Source: Pilasporangium apinafurcum
Taxonomy: Eukaryota; Oomycota; Peronosporomycetes; Pythiales; Pythiaceae
Assembly: GCA_001600495.1 (NCBI GenBank)
Contig: BCKE01000009.1
Coordinates: 93,834-157,833, forward strand
Reading direction: 5' to 3'
Length of the DNA stretch: 64,000 nucleotides
Under the pieces are notes generated by a model. It was not told the DNA's origin. It saw only the letters and a program-made list of their open reading frames with translations, and searched no databases. Positions 31,285-42,529 of this stretch are shown in pieces; positions within the stretch are counted from its first letter, which is position 1; each line of letters opens with the position of its first letter. The position numbers and the translations under genes are program-made.

Positions 31285-34076
31285 TCACGCCACTCTGGTG
31301 ATGCGGAAATCATCAATAGATTTACCCATTTGCGCCAATCGACGCTCTAGCCACACAGTCGTTGCTGGTGTCAACCCCCCATCCATCGTTTCCAGGATCT
31401 GCAGCAACCGCTTGAATTCGTGAAAGTCCTTCAGTGCCAACAGACGCGCCAGCACCGGTACGACGGTCTTGCCTGGAGGTTTGACACCATAGAAATTGTA
31501 CCAGTCCTGTAGGAACGTTGGGATGTCCGTCAGATCAGACGGCGCTCCCGTGCCCATGATGAGGCTGGCAGACGAAGATGAGGAGGAGGCACTTCCATCG
31601 AGCGAGTCGTCTTCAAACACCAAATCTTCATTGAACGAGAGCTCACCTTCGATCGTGTCTTTGTCTGAAGATTGCAGCACGTGGTTGATTTCCGAACGGA
31701 AGGATGCTTCATCTTCAACCGACTCTTCCCCTTCGAGACTCAAAGCATTGGTAATGGTAGTAGTAGAAGTAAAGTTTGCTGCCTTCTGTTCCTCTGGATG
31801 TTTAAATTGTTGATGCAGCAGACCCAGCACGATACGATGAATGGAGTCTTGCGACGGTGGCATGCCAGCATTATGCATCTCATGTAGCAAAGCATACGCA
31901 CCATGGAGATCGCCATTGGCTACTTTCAAAAAGATCAGCAAGTCATACTCGCGTGGATCCAGCAGCTTTCGCTTCATCACACTTTTCTTCTTGCGCACGA
32001 TCTTCTCGGCTTCCTCGGCGCGCCAATACAATACAGCAGTACGAATCGCCAAGTAGAAAAACTCGTTCAGTTTCTGTTGGTTGTCTGGATTTTTGATCGC
32101 GTTCTCGTTAGCTGTGAGCGATTTGATGGCGCGGAATACACGACGCATGACTTGTGGTGCCACGTCCCTTCGACGATCGCGTAGCCGCTGCTCGTATCGG
32201 CTCGCACACGTCATGTACTGCTCCATGAGCTTTAGAGAGACGTCAATATCGCCTTCGAGTCCTTCGACACAAGCGCCAGGGATATCAAGCAGCTTATTCA
32301 AAATTGCATCTATGGATTCATCTGCTTCTTCGAAGAGTTTTTGAATCTGTAACTGGTAGCTTTTCAACACGCGTGCCTTGTGCAGACGGCGTTCCAGTTC
32401 CTTCACGGTTTTGATGTTCCCCATTACCAGCCGTCGCTGTGCCTCCAGTTCTTCTTCAGTCGTTTCACTATTTGCAGTCATTTGCTCCAGCTTTTTCTCT
32501 GATGTTGGCAGTGTTTTCTGGACCATGCGTGAGTGCATGCGCGCCAATTCGGCCACACGGCGTGATTTTGACACCTCTTTTCGATTCGCACGTGCGTGAA
32601 TCTGTTCCTTTGAGAGATTAAGAATCTCTAACTGCGACGAAGTAAATAGCTCCATCGCACACAAGAATGCATCTTTCTTCAGTAATCCAGAAGCCGCAGG
32701 CGGTGCGAGCTCCACGTAATCATCCAAAATCTTCATAGTATTGGCTTTTAGGCCACACGTGGCTGCTGCTTTTGCGCGAATTGTATAAACCTGCTCATGC
32801 TCGTTTATGGTCTGAAACTGGAACTTTGGGAATGCTTGCATCAGTAGTTTCTCGACAAATACAAACACTTTCTTCAATTCCGCGACGTCACCAGGATGTA
32901 CATCCATCGTTCGATCAAAGAATCGATCGGTGAACGAGTTCACGACGGCTCGCATGGCATTTACCCAGATCTGGTGCACGTACTGACTCTGCTGTTCTGG
33001 TGTCAACGACGCTCCATTTTCGCTTGCAATCGAAGAAAGTTTCTCGACGAATCCGGACTGGAGGAACTGACTAATAGTCGCTGGGATTTCCGTCCAGCGT
33101 GCACCTTGGAGCAATGCCACGTAGGTTTCAATGTCCACAACCAGCGATCGATCTACAACCAATTGCAACATCTTGTCAAATGGAACGCCGTTGGATGCGT
33201 ACACACGCAATGCTTCGTTATACGGCACAGTCGTGCGTTGCTCCTTCGGCACGACGCGCTCGTAATCATCTAATTGCACTTCTACCCCCTCGATGAGCTG
33301 CTGATAGAACACGTCGCGTTCCATGGCAGTCTTTCGATAGTGCTTGCCAATCGCTTCGAATTTAATCACCTCCAAGAGACCACGTTCCCACGTAGAATCC
33401 GATAGAAACTCCTGAATCCCCTCTGTAGAGGAAGTTTTGGCTTTTGCTAGCAATTCCAGCGCGACGTCACGGATCAGATATTGGTACGTTGTGTCTGTGG
33501 GTACTAGGCCACTCGGTTGAAATTCGTGCATTTGCTCAAACAGTCCCCGTACCAAATCGAACTGCCGTTGTTTCGAGGCAATGGCGATGCCGCTTTCATA
33601 CGCACGACGTAATTCTTCCACGATCGACTGACGTTCAAAAGGTGTAGCGGCCTGATCTTCATTGGTAGTGGACTGAAGAGGAGGGAGATTGGCATAGAGA
33701 TTGGAGATGCAGGCACGCCATTGTTCAATCGACTCATCCACGGGCGGAGCTTCCCTCCGATCATTACGGAGTCCATTGCAGAGCGTCTTCAATTGCTGCA
33801 CTACACTCTCCTGTGTCTACGAAGCAACCGATACACATAATCGTCATCATAAACCTCCTGCTACACTCTAGAGTATGTCACACGTACCAGTGTCTGCGCA
33901 GCGGAGCTCATCCACCGTTGCGTCAGCTGCGAGTTGCTATTCAAATTAGCCAGAGACGAGCGCGCATGAACAAACAGACCCCCTTGTGGTTGACGAAGGG
34001 ATGATTGACGCACAGCGACGGTGATCGGCCGCGTCGTCGCTTTCCATCGACGCCACCGTATGACGCGATGCATCAT
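31285..34076 (-). CDS. PPR-like protein, predicted mitochondrial
   Basis: Two exons on the minus strand (33888-34076, 31285-33816) join in phase 0 to 906 residues. Exon 1 encodes a strongly basic, Ser/Arg-rich N-terminus lacking acidic residues (MMHRVIRWRRWK...), a typical mitochondrial presequence. The body is helical, and the C-terminal part contains pentatricopeptide-like units such as DLHGAYALLHEMHNAGMPP and FDLVRGLFEQMHEF. A coiled-coil-like stretch lies in the middle. PPR proteins usually bind organellar RNA or act in mitoribosomes; here the repeats are too degenerate to count or to predict an RNA target. Confidence 0.75.
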
Positions 34077-34165
34077 TTTCAGCCAAACAAATGCAACTCA
34101 AAAGGAGCTCCTCAGTTGCAGGTCACACGAAAGTTGCGCATTTAACGGATACATAAACGTTATAA

Positions 34166-34732
34166 ATGTGTTACGTTGCAATATTTCATTTAACGATTTT
34201 GTACCCGATATTAGGTACACTGGTGAAGAGTGTCATGCTTCCAACTAAAATTTGGCGCACTCTGAGCAACATGTTGAGTTTCCTGCTATCCGTTCTTGCT
34301 TCGCTGTGCTGGTGGCTGCTTCTAGCCGCTGTGGCCGCTGTAAATGCGCTGTTTGTGGCAGGTGGTGTTATGGGTACCGTCATGATTGCGCAATTTCTTG
34401 AGTATGGCGTGGTCACAACGCTTCATCATTCGAAATGGGGAACTACCAAGACTCACACACAACTTCGAGTGTTGTTTTACCGCTGGTATTGGGGAATTTC
34501 ATTGTTGTATCTGCTTGGTGCAGCCTTGTGGGTGTACCTGTCGGAACGAACGACATCAAAAGTCGCGTATGGTGTGGCATTTGTGTTTCTGTGGGAACTT
34601 TTTCAACTAGTGATTGCGGTCATGCTGAGCTCATGGGAGGACGGGTTGCTCAAGATGAAGGAGCTAGGCAAGACATCATGGATGCGCACTCTACTCGCGC
34701 GATTGACATCGTTGAAACAGTCGTCGTTATAG
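34166..34732 (+). CDS. Small multi-pass membrane protein, unknown family
   Basis: Single-exon frame of 188 residues from the ATG at 34166, or 165 from the ATG at 34235. About four hydrophobic stretches are visible: around LLSVLASLCWWLLLAAVA, the FVAGGVMGTVMI region, LYLLGAALWVYL, and VAFVFLWELFQLVIAVM. The C-terminus is basic and polar. No known family recognised. It is divergent from the PPR-like gene, with about 90 bp between the starts, so they may share a promoter. Confidence 0.6.
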   Translation: MCYVAIFHLTILYPILGTLVKSVMLPTKIWRTLSNMLSFLLSVLASLCWWLLLAAVAAVNALFVAGGVMGTVMIAQFLEYGVVTTLHHSKWGTTKTHTQLRVLFYRWYWGISLLYLLGAALWVYLSERTTSKVAYGVAFVFLWELFQLVIAVMLSSWEDGLLKMKELGKTSWMRTLLARLTSLKQSSL

Positions 34733-35294
34733 TGATATCATATGCGAACTGATCTGACAAGAGAGGATACCTTGCGATGATACAAAGATCGGGCCGCTAC
34801 TTGACAGCATTATGCTGGACGAAACTGCATCAAGACGATCATAAGCGTTGCAGATTAGAGTCGCAGTATATTGGCGGATTTTAATAGTGCCTTTATACGT
34901 TTGAAATAGAGCACGAATATCGAATGTAGTCGAGTGGTGTACAAGTGTTTCCAGCAGGCAATTTCATTCTCCACTATTTCGTGTGAATTACAGCCGCTTA
35001 CTACCGTGTTATTCATAAACAACAAAGCTTGACCACTTTCCTTATTACTTGAGAATAATGAAAGAGATTTTTTTCGATTATCCTCACGAAAGAGTCGTCA
35101 TCCATTCGCTTGTATGCATCCATCAGTGTCATCGATCCCATAGTAAATCTCAAAATATGGCGATAGTTGTCTTTTCTCAATGCAAAAGTGTTCTCGTTGT
35201 TTTTGAAAGCACACATTTTTAATCACTATATGGCCAAATTTGCTTGACATACCTCATTTCGCTCCCATAAACTTTGGCACCTCCTGTCGTGTTG
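34733..35294. other. Intergenic, nothing recognised
   Basis: 3' flanks of two convergent genes. A 67-codon minus-strand frame at 35013-35216 has no recognisable feature. Confidence 0.4.
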
Positions 35295-35810
35295 TTACAT
35301 ATTATCCTCTTTCTTCTTGTCCTCTGGGACGTCGACAATAACTACTTGGGTTTGTGTCGTTGCAATTGTTTCTTCTTGGGAAACGTCATCAGCGTTCTTC
35401 GCTTCCACCACTACTAACAGTTCGTCAGTCACTGTGATTATCTGCTTCTTTTCCTTCTCTTCACGTTCAATGGATTCCTTTGCCGCCGCTGCCAATGCTT
35501 CCATTTCTTTCTTCTGTTGTTCTTTCAGCACTAAGTACTGTGCGTATGTGGTGTTGTTTGTGATCAATTCATGTGCGTCTTTTGGCAGCAACACTGAGAT
35601 TTCTTGCCCAGGAAAACCTGCTCGCTCCAATTGCTGGCGCATGTTGCGCGTGATCATAAACGGCACGGACGCGACCGACGAGGCACTGTTGTTACGCTCA
35701 CCATACCACACACGCTCGGCCCATTTGGAGCCATCATATTGCCATTTATTGAGGTAGTAGCGACTCAGTTGGTGCCACCGGTGCACTTTCGAGCGAAGTT
35801 GTTGCACCAT
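35295..35810 (-). CDS. Small conserved-looking protein with Glu/Lys-rich C-terminus
   Basis: Single-exon frame of 171 residues. The N-terminal half is basic and aromatic (RWHQLSRYYLNKWQYDG), then a compact segment ITRNMRQQLERAGFPGQEI with a DAHELI stretch. The second half is a charged coiled-coil-like run of Glu/Lys/Ala. No family recognised. The N-terminus could be a mitochondrial signal (Arg/Trp/Tyr rich, few acids), but this is weak. Confidence 0.6.
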   Translation of the reverse strand: MVQQLRSKVHRWHQLSRYYLNKWQYDGSKWAERVWYGERNNSASSVASVPFMITRNMRQQLERAGFPGQEISVLLPKDAHELITNNTTYAQYLVLKEQQKKEMEALAAAAKESIEREEKEKKQIITVTDELLVVVEAKNADDVSQEETIATTQTQVVIVDVPEDKKKEDNM

Positions 35811-36761
35811 TGCTACTCACCGCCATTCATAGTAAGTTTGGCATCGAGATATGCAACACCGACAAAGGCTAAATGTTTTATACAGTTTTCAACATTATAA
35901 TACTCTACTGTGTCGATTAAACGACCGGTTTTTATTGAAATCAATTTTCGAAATTTGCTATCTTGCATCAGAAAAATGCGCCAAAATGATCACCCACATT
36001 CGTGGTAGTTACCTGGTGCATCATCATGGAAAAAGAACTGGTCTGATAACCGGTAAACCCCGATCGTTTCTGATCCTGCACGTTTTTGGGAAGTGATGTT
36101 GGAGTGTCCTCCTGCAGTGACTTAAATTGAGAACACTCACACCCACACACTCACACATCTGCGACTTTGTGCAGCGTCCGGTTGCAGTAGAGCGTGTACC
36201 CAACGATTCAGTATTGTGGCTGCCAAATGCGGTTTTAAGAGAAACGAGCGGGTCAAGAACGTGGAACATTGAAAATATTTTTTTAACATTCACCCATTTG
36301 ACTTTCTTAGTACGTATTTTATTGAGATAAACGCTCCTTAACATCCACTAACATTCATCTGGTCTGCTCGAACCATCTCCCCCACACACCGAATGCTGAG
36401 GAGCTACGAATAAACCGTAACCTCCAGTCCCTACCCCGCACCCGACCATCTTTTTCCATATTCTAGGTCATTTATTAGCTGAAAATAAATATATAAACGT
36501 TTCTATTGGACAAAATTAATATTTTGGCTTGTCGCTTGCACGAACGGGAGCTCCGCGCAAGAGTCAGTCCTGTCCCTAGACCATCCCAAAGTTGCGAAGG
36601 ACGGAAGGAAAACACGGAAGAGCGAGAGAGAGCACAAACTCGCGTTACTCTCTCATTTTCACCGACTCGTTCGAGTACATTCACAACCAGCGAGGTGCCT
36701 CAGATAACACGGAGGACACTTCTCTGATCTTCTTTGTCTCTCTGTGTGGGTGTTTATCGCC
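35811..36761. promoter_or_regulatory. 950-bp upstream region of the HECT ligase gene
   Basis: No coding region. Contains a CA-rich run at about 36126-36160 and, near the start codon, purine-rich and CTCTC-rich stretches at 36600-36740 that look like a 5' leader. No specific factor site identified. Position between divergent genes implies promoter content. Confidence 0.4.
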
Positions 36762-39125
36762 ATGACGACCATCTTTGGGCAGGAGTTGAGTCCGACGATG
36801 GCCATCCTCGTGTACGCCTTTCTTGCGATTGCGCTGTTCATTCTCATTGGGAGCATATGGTATTACTGGAGCTACGCCAAGAAAATTGAGCGGTTCCTGG
36901 CGCGGGATAATGTCAATAACAATATGATGCGGCAGGATCTCGTGGACAGGTATAGTGAAGAAGCTGTTGAAACTGCTCAACTTATAATTGATAGAACGCA
37001 GACTGATTGATGAAGTTATATCTCTCTTTCTACAGCTTTCTTCAGCGGGGTGAGGAAGAATGGCCGTGTTCGATCTGTTTTCACGACAATCACCCGAGCA
37101 AAACCACGTGTGTCATGTGTGGTACTCCTCAGAGTAAGCAAGGCAGTTCCTTTCCTACGTTTTTCTATCTATCCTCACACTCAAATATTTATCTGCTGTA
37201 AACCACTAGTCCTAACGAAACAAAGCCCATCCATCGCACGAGCGTCCGGCCTTCGAAAGCGTGATCTCGTGGAATTTAGCGCCACGATGCTCAACAACCA
37301 GTCGCGTATTCGATCGTTCCATGTGCGGCGGCTAAAACAAATGGACCTGACATCGCGACAGAAGGCAGCGGTGCGGCGTCATCTCTGGCGACGTAAGAAA
37401 GGACCTGACGGAATTGTCCGCTGGGTACGCATCGACGCCAACAACGACCACTACAGCGAAGCACACACACCTAAGACCGGAACAGGAAGAGATTCTGAGA
37501 CCGACAATCGCTCCTCGGCTTCTTCTTCCGCCTCTTTGCGTGAACATAACGTGCACATTGAACTTGCACTGCGCGATTTCGCGGAGGCAGATGGCGGTAG
37601 CAACACGTTGCTTTCGGCGGAGGGTGATTTTGGACGTCCATCGTTCCAACCACTGCGTGCCACGGCACTGAAACGTCTAGAAGAAGCAGAAGAACGACCG
37701 ACGATGCTCCACCATCCGTACGGTAACCCATACAACACCAGCGTTCCGATCCTCAGTGGAATCCAGGAAGATGATGACGACGAACTTGAGCGCAGAATGA
37801 ACGACACGGTTGTGTCCACCGGTTACGTTCGCCACGAAGACGGACAGGGTGGTTACCAATGGGCACCAGCAGGGACTGTGAACGTCACACCCGCTGGGAG
37901 AAAAATTGAGTGTGATGATGATCTGGAGGAAATCGCAGCCTTGACATTTCACGAGAAGAACCGTTGGTTCTTGGCTGAAGTACAGAAGCGTTGGCGTAGC
38001 TACGAAGAAGGACATATCCAATTCGTGGTGCGGCGCGAGCATCTCGTGCCGGATTCGATGGAGCAAATGCTGAAATGTCCGGCAAGTCGTTTCTGGGAAC
38101 GATTACGTATATATTTTGAAAACGAACCAGGACTAGATGCCGGCGGATTAATCCGTGAGTGGTACGAGGTTTTGAGCGAGTCACTATTCAACGATGACTT
38201 TGGGTTGTTCATTTCCACCAAGGGTGAGAACATGGGCTACTGGATCAATCCGGCATCAGCTTCAAAAGTCAAAGACCACTTACAGTACTTTGAGTTTGTC
38301 GGACGGTTGCTGGCGAAGGCACTGATCGAGGGGTATAACATGAAGATGTCGCTGTGTTTGCCGCTGATCAAGCACATGTTGGGCGTCCCCATTTCTTTTT
38401 CTGATTTGGAGTTTTTGGACGAAGATCTGTACAAGAACGCGCTCTGGATGAAGAAGAACGACCACGCGGAGCTGCTCAACATTGATTTTACGGTGCAAGT
38501 GATCACATCCGAGGGCAAGTCGGCGACAGTGGAGCTCGTCCCGGGCGGCAGCAGTATCGACGTCACGGATAAAAATAAGAAGGAATACCTAGAGCTCCTG
38601 CTAAAGCACTACATGTTTGGCAGCATTTCCGATCAGCTTGGCGCGCTGCTAAAGGGTTTTTACGATATTATTCCACCATTTTTGGTGACGGTCTTTGATT
38701 ACCAAGAATTTGATTTGTTGCTTTCGGGTATCCCAGACATTGACGTCAACGACTGGTATACGTACAGTGAAGTCCGATGGATCAAGTTGGAAAAGCCAAC
38801 GCCGGCCGAGCAGCGTGTGTTGGAATGGTTCTGGGAAGTATTGGCAGCGTTTTCAGCTGAAGAACGCGCGCGACTTTTACAGTTCGCCACGGGTACTTCG
38901 CGTGTCCCTGTTCAGGGCTTTAAGGCATTGATGAGCAGCGATGGCCGCGTTCGGAGGTTTACAATTCAGTTCGTACCGCGTGGACCACCACCGACGGGGC
39001 TGATGCCAAAAGGACACACGTGCTTTAATCGCATTGATCTTCCGCTTTACCACACGATGGAAGAACTTATGAACTACCTGACGCTCGTGATCAACATGGA
39101 AATCTCGGGATTCTGGCTTGAATAG
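36762..39125 (+). CDS. Membrane-anchored HECT E3 ubiquitin ligase with RanBP2-type zinc finger
   Basis: Three exons (36762-36949, 37036-37133, 37210-39125) give 733 residues. Residues ~10-35 form a transmembrane helix (MAILVYAFLAIALFILIGS). Exon 2 encodes a RanBP2-type zinc finger, WPCSIC then N and CVMCGT. The C-terminal ~350 residues are a HECT domain; the predicted catalytic Cys is about residue 700 in HTCFNRIDLPLY, and the protein ends ISGFWLE, as HECT ligases do. A GLDAGGLIREWY segment is the family's N-lobe hallmark. HECT enzymes accept ubiquitin on the Cys, then pass it to the substrate. The combination of TM helix, RanBP2 finger and a NEDD4-like HECT without C2 or WW domains is unusual. 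The acidic/Ser-rich linker may bind substrate. Confidence 0.9.
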
Positions 39126-39286
39126 TAAGGAAGGAAAAATATGCATGTGAGGAGTAGTGAGTGGGTATAGAAAGCTGGTGTGGAGAATGCGTAGCTGCTG
39201 CTTTTGTAGTCTTTTCTTTCGGCAAATTTAATATAAATATGTGTTTCCGCGAACTTTTTTTGCTTCTAGCATTTGATTTTCCGTCG

Positions 39287-41044
39287 TCATTTGTGAACAG
39301 CAAAACAGTTCGGAGTCTTTTGGATTAGTGCTTCGCATTCAGCGTACCGAATCATAAATGAACTGCAGATCTCGTCCGTGTGGTGCTCACCGTCCATCAT
39401 TTTCAAAACGTCCTTTTCAAGCTGTGTCGCCTTCGCCGCAAGTGCTGCTCGCTTGTTGGCATTCGTGCCGTTGCGTTCGTTGCCGCTTGTTCCCTGCGGT
39501 GGCGATGGTGAAAGAGACGGAGATGACGACAAAGCAAAAGGGCGTGGTTGCTGCTGTTGCTGCTGCTGTTGGGTGGAGGCGGCGCCATTAACTGATCGAT
39601 CAATATGCACCGGATATCGATGCACACGTCGTAGAAAGCCATGGATAAGCCCAAATGTGATGAACCGCCGCACATCGACGCTTGCAAGCGATTCCACGTA
39701 CACTACACAAAAATCGCTCATGCGTAAACTCGGCTGAACCGAGCAATAAAGTGCGAATATCTTGGCAAACGACGGTGGATTGTGTCCTGATTTCGTAATG
39801 TACAACGCGCATTCTGCCTGTAACTTCGGGTCATTCGCAAGGGTCGCGATCCGTGGTGTCGTTCCGTAGATATTTGAGTGCAAAAAGATGTCAATCATGG
39901 TCACGCAGCCATAGTAGAGTAGCTGACGGATGCACTTCTTCACGATAGCGATTTCGACATCAGCCTCGATACTGATTCGCTTGACGTATCGGACACCGTC
40001 AATGAAAGGCACGATTTGTTGCAGCGCTAGATCCCAATCCGCTACGGATAAAAAACCAATAACTTCGATTACACTTCTGGACTTGAGCAATAACACAAGT
40101 GAATGATATCGTTGTTATAATCCTCACCATTGTTTTCTTGCAGTAGTCGTAGATCTCGAATCGCTACAGGCACTTGATAATCAAACACTGGCGATGGATT
40201 TTGGAGCTTGGGGAAAACCTTGAGATTGATGATATTGGCACGATCGACAGGGATGGTACACTCGCCATATTTCGTCAGATCACGTAAAATACGCGGTAGA
40301 ATATGCGCGAGCGTTGCTTTGCTCTCGGGATTGGAGAGGAATCCACTTTCCTTTTCCATACTTTCCACCAGTGCACCCAACTAATACAGAAGAACAGCAA
40401 ATGTTAGCAGCTCCTTCAAAGCGCGAAGAGCTACGATTCATGAACAAGCAGATCCTTTCCCACCTTGCGTAGAATTGGGCGGTATGACGAAGACTCCACA
40501 TGCATGTCAAACACAAAACCTACACGATAGCCACTACTAAAAGTCAAGCAACCATTTATGCACTCTTGAGTACAGTCCTATGCGCATATTTCGCACCGAT
40601 ATTGAAGAGCAACGCATTTCGGTGATATTTGTCATCTTCAATGCATACAGGGTATCCGACGATCTTCATCTGCTGTACGCGCACTGTGTAAACGCACATA
40701 TCCATGAGCAAACTATATAGATCGCAAAAAAATCTAGCGAGAGTGAAACGAACCAGTGATGATCTTCCCACAGAGTGGTTTATCGATGATAATGTATCCG
40801 GACACACTGTCAAAGGCCTCATTGCTCAATACACTTACAGGAAAAGAAAACACATAAACGACGCCATTACAGATTCATTCGCGCGCAAATAACACATCAA
40901 AGGAAGACAACGATACTTTTCTGGCGCCTGGAAGACGATCTGCGGGCCGGCGATGTTGTCAAACTCGCTGTAGAACACGCCCTTGAGCATATCTGCGCTC
41001 GCATGAGGCCCCATGGTTACCTTGTTTCTCTTGTTCCAAAACAT
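39287..41044 (-). CDS. NPRL2: NPRL2, GATOR1 subunit
   Basis: Six exons on the minus strand (40917-41044, 40754-40833, 40597-40683, 40464-40519, 40128-40380, 39287-40041) join in phase to 452 residues. Landmarks: GVFYSEFDNIAGPQIVFQAPE at the longin-like start, YPVCIEDDKYHRNALLFNIG, CTIPVD, ALQQIVPFIDGVRYV with KRISIEADVEI, and FITFGLIHGFLRR near the end. These match NPRL2 family blocks throughout. GATOR1 is the GAP complex that switches off Rag GTPases and so TORC1 under amino-acid shortage. An inserted Gln run and Ser/Pro-rich stretch separate the last two conserved blocks. The first of two in-frame ATGs is used; the alternative is 41014, ten codons in. Internal splice sites were chosen by family fit, and exon 4 is the least certain. 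Confidence 0.9.
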
Positions 41045-41214
41045 GAGGCAGGCGGGTTCGCAAAACCCTACTTCACGTAGTTACAGTCCAAGAACCCATA
41101 ATCTCATAATATAATCAAGATATTTGGAAATATGGGTGTGCTGTAAAGAGTTTTAGACCCACCCGGGTTTTCGGCGACATTTGCCTCCAAATTTTGCATC
41201 AACCTGCGCAAAAT
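41045..41214. promoter_or_regulatory. Compact divergent promoter (NPRL2 / PCGF-like)
   Basis: The two start codons of head-to-head genes lie only 170 bp apart, so both promoters must overlap here. No TATA or CCAAT box could be assigned with confidence. Confidence 0.55.
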
Positions 41215-42339
41215 ATGGCGGCAGCGCGAACGGTGCAGGCTGCATGCGCACTCTCTTTCCTTCTCTCTGACTAGAATGCTCACACTTTGCTTATTCTATT
41301 TGTGGATGTGTGCATATAGATTGCGCTCCGCCCTAGTGAACTGACGGAGCATCTGTCGTGCGTGCTCTGTCATGGAATGCTTCGAAACGCCCAGACAATC
41401 CCCGAGTGTCTGCATTCCTGTACGACAACAGCTATGTGTCTTAATTACATACATCTTTACAAGGTGATTGACACCCGCTACTGTATGTGTATAGTCTGTA
41501 AGAGTTGTATTTATCGGCATTTCCTGGTACAAGGCAGTCGCAAGTGCCCCAAATGTCACTTGACACTCAAACCACGCCCTATTACGACTCTAATGTACGT
41601 GCATTTGCAACCGTAGTCGATCGATACGTCGTGACATATATGTCAATTTTCCTGCAGACCGGACCAAAAGTTACAGGATGTAGTGGATAAAATTTTTCCC
41701 GAATACAAAATGCAGGAAGTGGTGCAGGAAGAGGAATTCTATGCCACACACAATTTTAAGAAGAAACGGAAATCTGATGACACACAACAGGAGACAGAGC
41801 CACGTGAGAAACAATATAAGCAGCAGTCGAACCGCTCACCTCCACACAATAACACAGCAAATCCACGATCCAATGGGAATGTCAAAGTACCTGATGGGCC
41901 TGTCAAGCAATGGTCCATTGAAGTCCACCCACATAACTGGTAGGGTATTCATGTCAAATACTGGAACTGAAGCAAAGTTCATATGTGCAGTTTACGTATT
42001 ATGGGCGTAGGGATGAGCGTAAACTGCCGCCATTGAAGCAGCCGTTTCTGCAAGTGGAAGGCCACTTTAAAGTGAGCATCATTTGTATTTTGCTGTTGGT
42101 TGATCTATCAAAACTAACAATCGGAAAATTGCACATGGATTACTGTCATGCAGATGTACGACCTGCGTAGATTTATTTGCAAGAAAATTGGGATTGTAGA
42201 CCCAGAGGAATTAGAAGTGACGTGTATGGGTGCGATAGTGGGACCAGAACTGTCAGTGCAATTCATCCAGCGCACGATCTGGCAAACACAGCACCAAAAC
42301 GAGAGCTTGGTGTTGCACTATCAATATATGACTCCCTGA
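41215..42339 (+). CDS. Polycomb-type RING/RAWUL protein (PCGF-like)
   Basis: Six exons (41215-41232, 41320-41419, 41495-41594, 41658-41939, 41978-42071, 42154-42339) give 259 residues. The RING finger reads CVLCHGMLR, CLHSFCKSCI and KCPKCHL, the C3HC4 spacing used in PCGF/BMI1-type proteins. It is followed by a PDQKLQDVVDKIFPEY segment equal in place to the PCGF segment after its RING. The last exon resembles the RAWUL ubiquitin-like domain. PCGF proteins pair with RING1 to form PRC1, which ubiquitinates H2A. The N-terminus is very short (MAAART). The intron after exon 4 is only 38 bp (an alternative donor at about 41911 gives a longer intron with the same phase), so that boundary is uncertain. 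Plant DRIP-type ligases share this fold and are an alternative. Confidence 0.75.
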
Positions 42340-42529
42340 CCTATCAATTGATGGTAAACACTGGAATTAATTTTGTAGAATTGACCACTATTTGTTTTAG
42401 TTCACATGCTTTATCGGATGATCGAAGAAAAAATACAGCCATCGTGCATGCTCTAGCATGTTTTGTTGTTTTCAATTCCTACCCTACTTGGCCACCAAAA
42501 GTGTGCCCACTACATTGGTGCGTAATGCG

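Noticed and set aside
40520-40596. Continuation of the third NPRL2 exon as coding sequence
   Set aside because: It breaks the NPRL2 pattern; splicing 40597 to 40519 restores the conserved GFV block.
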